Shown: positions 6,989 through 10,739 of the stretch, piece after piece
Numbering within the stretch: the stretch's first letter is position 1
Layout: every line of letters starts with the position of its first letter
Assembly (NCBI GenBank): GCA_946611835.1
Contig: CAMOEE010000074.1
Span: forward strand, 1-10,739
Length of the DNA: 10,739 nt
Direction of reading: 5' to 3'
From: an uncultured Treponema sp.
Lineage (GTDB): Bacteria > Spirochaetota > Spirochaetia > Treponematales > Treponemataceae
Position numbers and translations under genes: made by a program
Notes under the pieces: generated by a model
What the model was told of the DNA's origin: nothing
What the model saw: the letters and a program-made list of their open reading frames with translations, nothing else
The model's database searches: none

Positions 6989-9013
6989 CTACCTTGTGCG
7001 GCGGACTCTGGCGAAAAGTTCTTCTTTTGTGAGCGTTGTCCAGCAGGGGCGGCCGTGGGGACAGTGAGGGTCTTTCAGCTCCAGGGCTTCTTTTGCAAGG
7101 TTTTCTGCGGCCTCTGGGCCAAGGATAGTCCCGTCTTTGACTGCGGCCCTGCAGGCTGTCATTGCGGCAATCTGGTAGATGATTTCCTGGGGGCTTACAT
7201 GCTTTTCAAAAATGGCGTCTTTTAAGTCAGCCTGGCTTCCTTTGTAGCGGGATGGAAGGGAGGTGAAAATCCATCTGCCCTTTCCCTTATTCTCGCATTT
7301 AAATCCTGCAGTGGACAAGGTCTCCTGAATTGATGAAAGGTATTCGTCGTCTTCCTTTGACTCTGTTTGAATCTCGTATGGAATCAGAAGCTCCTGAGTC
7401 TCGCTGCCGCCGGACATCAGTTTGTTGAAAAGGATACGCTCGTGGGCGGCATGCTGGTCAATCAGGTAGAAAATCCCCTTTTTTTGCACCATCAGGAATG
7501 TTCCGAAGAGTGTTCCGTAGTAGACAAAATCTGGCTCGGAGCGGGAAGAGACGGAACTTCCGGGAATTGAGAAACGCATTTCGCCTGATGTCTGGAAACG
7601 GATGTGATTTCGGGCGAAGGAGTCTGAGTCTTTTGGCTGGGCAATTTTTTCTTCTGAAAGGGCGTAATCCGCAAGGCGTGATGAATAGCTTTGGGGCTGC
7701 ATCTGGCCGCTGTTTTTTGTGTGGTCAATCTGGAAGCGGGCTTCTTTGTTTGGTGTACTGTTGATAGAAAAATCGTTTGTTCCAAATTTAGACTCTGCGA
7801 CAGAGAGATTTGAGGCATAAGACTTTCCCTCAAAATATTTCTCTGTGCTCTCCGTGTGCTCTGTGAGGGATTCTTTTTCTGAACGGGAAAGTTCCTTGTC
7901 GATTATGGCCTGAAAGAGGCTGTTCCTCTCGTTTCTGCTTATTTCTTCCTGAATTTCCTGTTCCCGTTCGAAGCTGCTTTTGATTCCGTAGCTCCTGAAA
8001 TAATTTTTGACCCCGCTTGAGACTCCGTGGTGTACGCTTGAGATGTCTTTGAAGCGGACTTCTTTTTTTGCAGGATGAATGTTGAAATCAACTACTTTGG
8101 GGCTGACATTGAGGAAAAGGGCCGCCACAGGATGGGTTCCGTTGGGAAAAAAGCCCTGACAGCCGTATTCGATTGCCTGCAAGAGGGAATATTCCTGTAC
8201 GCGACGGCCGTTGACGAAAATGTAGATTTGCTTGCGGTCGTTGCGGTATACGCTTGGCTCGCCGATTACGAGCGAATAGCTCCAGTCCGTGATTCCGTCG
8301 TTTTCCTTGCCGCTTGATTTTATCTCGGCGAAAAGACTGGTGCTTTCCTTTAGCTCCAGAGCCCGGGCGAATCTTTCTGCCAGACTTACTCCACCCGGAA
8401 GGTCATGGCGGACCGTGCCGTCAACCGTGAGGCGGAAGGAAATGTCAGGTCGGGGAAGGGATTTTTCGATGAAGACTTCCCGGCACATCATGGTCTCGGA
8501 TGAAGGTCTTTTTAAAAAGTGCCGGCGGGCAGGAAAGTTTTCAAAAAGGCCCTCGCTCATGACTATTGTGCCTTTTCCGTCCTGTACAGGTGGTATTGTC
8601 TCAATAAGATGGTCTTCGGTTATGCTGGCCCGCATCCTTTTGCTTCCGCTCATGATAGAAAGGCGGGATACGGCGGCGATTGAGGCCAGAGCTTCACCAC
8701 GGAAGCCCAGGGTCGTGAGGTTCAATAAGTCTTCGGATTTGGAAATTTTGCTCGTGCAGTGGGGGCGGGCGCAGTTTTTGAGGTCGTCGAGAGTCATTCC
8801 GTCCCCGTTGTCTGAGATTCTTACCTTTTCAATTCCACCGCCGGTAATTTCGACAGAGATTGTGCTGGCCCCGCTGTCTACGGCGTTATCTAGAAGTTCC
8901 CGAACTATTGCGGCGGGGCGGTCAATCACTTCTCCAGCGGCGATTTTGCGGGCTACATCGACTGAGAGCGCCCTGAGGGGGCGGCGTTCCTTAGACGGAC
9001 TTGCTTCTTCCAT
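6989..9013 (-). CDS. mutL: DNA mismatch repair protein MutL
   Basis: This 674-residue protein matches MutL. The N-terminal GHKL ATPase has IAAGEVIDRPAAIVRELLDN (residues 24-43; E39 and N43 fit the catalytic Glu and Mg-binding Asn), DNGDGM (68-73) and LGFRGEAL (102-109). NIHPAKKEVRF (311-321) closes the transducer domain. A poorly conserved linker runs from about 345 to 490 and contains a TEH-TES-TEK repeat. The C-terminal dimerisation/endonuclease domain has DQHAAHE (519-525), ACRAAVK (620-626) and CPHGRP (651-656), the pattern of nicking MutL proteins in bacteria without MutH. The last Glu of DQHA(x)2E(x)4E reads N530. MutL couples MutS mismatch recognition to strand removal. Its ATG shares one base with the xseB stop (TAATG), and AAGGA lies about eleven bases upstream. 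It is the last gene of the xseA-xseB-mutL unit and converges with the OmpA-like gene across 25 bp with no clear terminator. Confidence 0.97.
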   Translation of the reverse strand: MEEASPSKERRPLRALSVDVARKIAAGEVIDRPAAIVRELLDNAVDSGASTISVEITGGGIEKVRISDNGDGMTLDDLKNCARPHCTSKISKSEDLLNLTTLGFRGEALASIAAVSRLSIMSGSKRMRASITEDHLIETIPPVQDGKGTIVMSEGLFENFPARRHFLKRPSSETMMCREVFIEKSLPRPDISFRLTVDGTVRHDLPGGVSLAERFARALELKESTSLFAEIKSSGKENDGITDWSYSLVIGEPSVYRNDRKQIYIFVNGRRVQEYSLLQAIEYGCQGFFPNGTHPVAALFLNVSPKVVDFNIHPAKKEVRFKDISSVHHGVSSGVKNYFRSYGIKSSFEREQEIQEEISRNERNSLFQAIIDKELSRSEKESLTEHTESTEKYFEGKSYASNLSVAESKFGTNDFSINSTPNKEARFQIDHTKNSGQMQPQSYSSRLADYALSEEKIAQPKDSDSFARNHIRFQTSGEMRFSIPGSSVSSRSEPDFVYYGTLFGTFLMVQKKGIFYLIDQHAAHERILFNKLMSGGSETQELLIPYEIQTESKEDDEYLSSIQETLSTAGFKCENKGKGRWIFTSLPSRYKGSQADLKDAIFEKHVSPQEIIYQIAAMTACRAAVKDGTILGPEAAENLAKEALELKDPHCPHGRPCWTTLTKEELFARVRRTR
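7841..7867 (-). repeat. Three-unit 9-bp tandem repeat inside the mutL linker
   Basis: On the plus strand three 9-mers follow one another: CTCTGTGCT, CTCCGTGTG and CTCTGTGAG. On the coding strand they give about TEK, TES and TEH in MutL. The pattern resembles the 'CACAGAGnnCACAGAG' family of dispersed bacterial intergenic repeats that I recall from other genomes. It may be an in-frame repeat insertion in a tolerant linker. Confidence 0.55.
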
Positions 9014-9315
9014 TACTGGCGGAGTCCTTCGCTGGGGGCGCCTGCGCTTCCTGTTACTGAATCTGCGCCTGTGAACAAGTCAAGCTGAGGCTCGATATTG
9101 ATTTGTGCAGCTGGGGATGCCGGATCGGCTTTTACCGGCTGATTCATGAGAATCTGAATCTTGCCTTCGATTTTTTCTATGTCTTTTTCGAGAGTTTTTG
9201 CCAGTTTGATTCCTTCCTCAAAGCTTGAGAGGGCATCCTCAAGGGAAATGTCCTGCTTCCGGATATTCTGTGTGAGTTCTTCCAGTCGGGAAAGATTTTC
9301 TTCAAATGATTTCAT
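9013..9315 (-). CDS. xseB: Exodeoxyribonuclease VII small subunit
   Basis: This 100-residue protein is the small subunit of exonuclease VII. Several copies bind one XseA to form the enzyme that degrades single-stranded DNA from both ends. FEENLSRLEELTQNIRK (residues 4-20) and DISLEDALSSFEEGIKL (22-38) are the family signature, forming two helices of a coiled hairpin that continues to about residue 57. The remaining 43 residues are an A/P/S-rich tail with a QLDLF stretch and make it somewhat longer than the usual 70-85 residues. AGGA lies seven bases before the ATG, a good ribosome site. The gene sits 78 bp downstream of xseA and shares one base with the mutL start. Confidence 0.95.
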   Translation of the reverse strand: MKSFEENLSRLEELTQNIRKQDISLEDALSSFEEGIKLAKTLEKDIEKIEGKIQILMNQPVKADPASPAAQINIEPQLDLFTGADSVTGSAGAPSEGLRQ

Positions 9316-9345
9316 GTTTTTATCCTATCAAAAATAATAAAGTTT

Positions 9346-9396
9346 AACCATAGATTACCGTGAACGCTTGCGTTCAAAGGATTACACAGATTTTTA
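9346..9396. repeat. Intergenic repeat-like element with embedded palindrome between xseA and xseB
   Basis: AACCATAGATTAC and GGATTACACAGATTTTTA resemble halves of a common dispersed bacterial repeat that reads 'AACCA-AGATTAC-CGGATTACACAGATTTTT' (from memory). GATTAC recurs at 9353-9358 and 9380-9385. Between them lies the palindrome TGAACGC-TT-GCGTTCA (9361-9376), with no T-run after it in either direction, so it is not a standard intrinsic terminator. The element overlaps the last codon position of xseA: the TAA stop is at 9394-9396. Confidence 0.5.
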
Positions 9397-10593
9397 TTCT
9401 GCTGTGGCGTAAATCTTGCCTTGTGCTGGGGTGATTTCGAGGCGTGTGCCGCTTGGAGCATCCAGCGGGCTCCGGACGATTTTTCCCTCAGTGGTGCGGA
9501 CCATTGAGTAGCCCCGGTTGAGGATTGTCTGGGGGCTGGCCTGCTCAAGGATGTGGACGCTCTGCTGGATTATCTGCCTGGTGTCCTTGATTTTATTGTT
9601 CATGCCGTCGATTAAGGCCTGGCGGGCATTTTCGAGGCGGTTTAAAAGTGGCTGCTCGATTGAGCGGAAACGGACTTCCATATTGTCAACATTGAATGAC
9701 TTAATCATGAGCTTAAGGCGTTCGACCTTGCCCGTAATCTGATTGTAAAATTCTTCTTTGTAGGCGGCAAGACCCTGGAGAATGTCACTCTGCCTGGGAA
9801 CAACAAGCTCAGCTGCGGCTGATGGGGTTGGGGCACGCATGTCGGCGGCGTAGTCGCTTAAGGCCCAGTCTATCTCGTGTCCGACTGCGCTGACGACAGG
9901 AATATGGGAAGAGGCGATTGCCCTGACCACGACTTCCTCGCTGAAAGGAAGCAGGTCTTCCAGGGAGCCGCCTCCACGGCCTACGATAAGAACATCACAC
10001 ATATTGAAGTCATTTGCGGTTTTAATCATGTTTGCGATTGTAAGGGCAGCTCCCTCTCCCTGAACTAGTGCCGGGAGAATTACTACATCGACGCCAGGGT
10101 TACGCCTTTTTGTAATTTGAAGGATGTCACGAAGGGCGGCTCCTGTTGGGCTGGTTACGATTCCGACCCTTTTTGAGAAGCGGGGAATGGGCTTTTTGTT
10201 CTCGGAGTTGAAGAGGCCTTCGGCTGCCAGGCGTTTTTTTCGCTCCTCAAGAATCTGCAGGATGTTTCCGGAACCGGCGATTTCCATCTTGTTGATGATA
10301 ATCTGATAATTTCCTCGGGGGGCGTAGACTGAAATCGAGCCTGTGCATTTGACCTTCATTCCGTCTTTGGGAATAAAATCGAGGCTCATGGCCCTGCCAC
10401 GGAACATAACGGCTGAAATCTGGGCGCCCTCGTCCTTCAATGTGAAATAGAGATGACCGCTTGCGTTGGGGCGGTAGTTTGAGATTTCGCCCTCCAGGGT
10501 GATGTTTGAGAATGTGCCTTCGAGAATCTCACGGATCAGGGATGTTAGGTTCGAGACTGTGAAAACGGTGTCTTTGGGAAAAAGTTCGGTCAT
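9394..10593 (-). CDS. xseA: Exodeoxyribonuclease VII large subunit
   Basis: This 399-residue protein is the catalytic subunit of exonuclease VII. An N-terminal OB fold (about residues 9-105) contains GEISNYRPNASGHLYFTLKD (35-54). The catalytic domain (about 125-320) holds RVGIVTSPTGAALRDIL (142-158), VGRGGGSLEDLLPFSEE (204-220) and VSAVGHEID (234-242) followed by ADMRAPTPSAAAEL (250-263). D156, R206, H239 and D242 match residues reported as important in the E. coli enzyme. The C-terminus has the long helical segment that binds XseB and the family's LNRGYSMV (358-365). Length is at the short end of the usual 400-450. The ATG has no ribosome site, and a TATAAT ends six bases upstream of it, suggesting a leaderless mRNA. 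XseB and MutL follow in the same direction. Confidence 0.96.
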   Translation of the reverse strand: MTELFPKDTVFTVSNLTSLIREILEGTFSNITLEGEISNYRPNASGHLYFTLKDEGAQISAVMFRGRAMSLDFIPKDGMKVKCTGSISVYAPRGNYQIIINKMEIAGSGNILQILEERKKRLAAEGLFNSENKKPIPRFSKRVGIVTSPTGAALRDILQITKRRNPGVDVVILPALVQGEGAALTIANMIKTANDFNMCDVLIVGRGGGSLEDLLPFSEEVVVRAIASSHIPVVSAVGHEIDWALSDYAADMRAPTPSAAAELVVPRQSDILQGLAAYKEEFYNQITGKVERLKLMIKSFNVDNMEVRFRSIEQPLLNRLENARQALIDGMNNKIKDTRQIIQQSVHILEQASPQTILNRGYSMVRTTEGKIVRSPLDAPSGTRLEITPAQGKIYATAE

Positions 10594-10599
10594 GCGGTC

Positions 10600-10629
10600 A
10601 TTATATTGTTAAATGTAGAGTTTTGTAAA
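10600..10629 (-). promoter_or_regulatory. Promoter of xseA, placing the transcript start on its ATG
   Basis: On the minus strand TTTACA (10629-10624) and a perfect TATAAT (10605-10600) are 18 bp apart. Six bases separate the -10 box from the ATG of xseA at 10593, so the expected transcript start coincides with the start codon. There is no purine-rich ribosome site between them. Confidence 0.7.
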
Positions 10630-10651
10630 TTATTACCTAAATCCAAAAACA

Positions 10652-10739
10652 GGCTTCCAGTCGTGAAAACGGCTTATCGAAAGCTAGGGAGCGACGGCGA
10701 AGCCGGCAAAAGTCGTGAGACGACTTTTGAGCGAGATGA
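10652..10739. repeat. G+C-rich intergenic block of inverted and direct repeats
   Basis: A perfect 9-bp stem CAAAAGTCG / CGACTTTTG (10707-10715 and 10721-10729) has a five-base TGAGA loop. CGGCTT (10670-10675) pairs with AAGCCG (10700-10705). AGTCGTGA occurs twice (10659-10666 and 10711-10718) and GAGCGA twice (10689-10694 and 10729-10734). No T-run follows the hairpin in either direction. I find no supportable gene here: one minus-strand frame stays open into the block from the window edge but lacks recognisable protein features. It is likely a dispersed element or the end of one cut by the window edge. Confidence 0.45.

Noticed and set aside
6970..6995. Possible bidirectional terminator between the OmpA-like gene and mutL
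   Set aside because: Only a 5-bp AAGGT/ACCTT stem with a 16-base loop is present, and the T-run lies in the loop rather than after the stem, so it does not fit an intrinsic terminator.
8289..9074. Plus-strand open frame of 261 codons
   Set aside because: It lies entirely antisense to the ATPase domain of mutL and the end of xseB, has an R/S-rich translation with no domain features, and is explained by codon bias of the opposite strand.
10707..10729. Intrinsic terminator
   Set aside because: The perfect hairpin is not followed by a T-run on either strand; the four T bases are inside the stem.

Overview
This 10.7 kb window looks like chromosomal DNA of a spirochaete, most likely a host-associated Treponema. 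That assignment is inference. It rests on the type of TPR + FlgD/CHU_C-like + OmpA envelope protein, an xseA-xseB-mutL housekeeping cluster, moderate G+C, and a membrane-bound GAF-SpoIIE phosphatase. No rRNA, tRNA, CRISPR, phage or transposase gene was seen. Eight protein genes fill about 95% of the window: seven on the minus strand and one on the plus strand.

Region 1 (1-1770, minus) holds a membrane-anchored GAF-PPM/SpoIIE serine phosphatase with a near-consensus promoter of its own (TTGACG-17-TACAAT). A long TTG-initiated reading of this gene would begin inside that promoter, so the ATG at 1667 is preferred. A strong Shine-Dalgarno sequence at the left edge shows that another minus-strand gene begins just outside the window.

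Region 2 (1769-4865, minus) is a tight three-gene operon behind a TTGAAT-17-TATACT promoter. It encodes a membrane-anchored TPR protein with an apparently degenerate Mrr/restriction-endonuclease-like C-terminus, a calcineurin-like phosphoesterase whose first metal motif lacks its histidine, and a ParB-fold protein with a GNHRVSVA motif and an uncharacterised helical C-terminus. The last two genes overlap by 8 bp. This is the least explained part of the window and the best candidate for an undescribed module.

Region 3 (4866-6963, plus) is a divergently transcribed secreted envelope protein. It has a signal peptide, TPRs, a long acidic repeat-bearing linker, a FlgD/CHU_C-like beta domain and a C-terminal OmpA-like domain whose usual peptidoglycan-binding Asp appears to be Asn.

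Region 4 (6989-10593, minus) is xseA-xseB-mutL, encoding both exonuclease VII subunits and the mismatch-repair ATPase. xseB and mutL share one base at a TAATG junction. xseA has a TTTACA-18-TATAAT promoter that places the predicted transcript start on the A of its ATG, so it is a candidate leaderless mRNA. The xseA-xseB gap carries a repeat-like element interrupted by a palindrome, and mutL contains a 9-bp tandem repeat in its linker.

Region 5 (10594-10739) has no gene I can support. It contains the xseA promoter and a G+C-rich block with inverted and direct repeats that may be a dispersed intergenic element.
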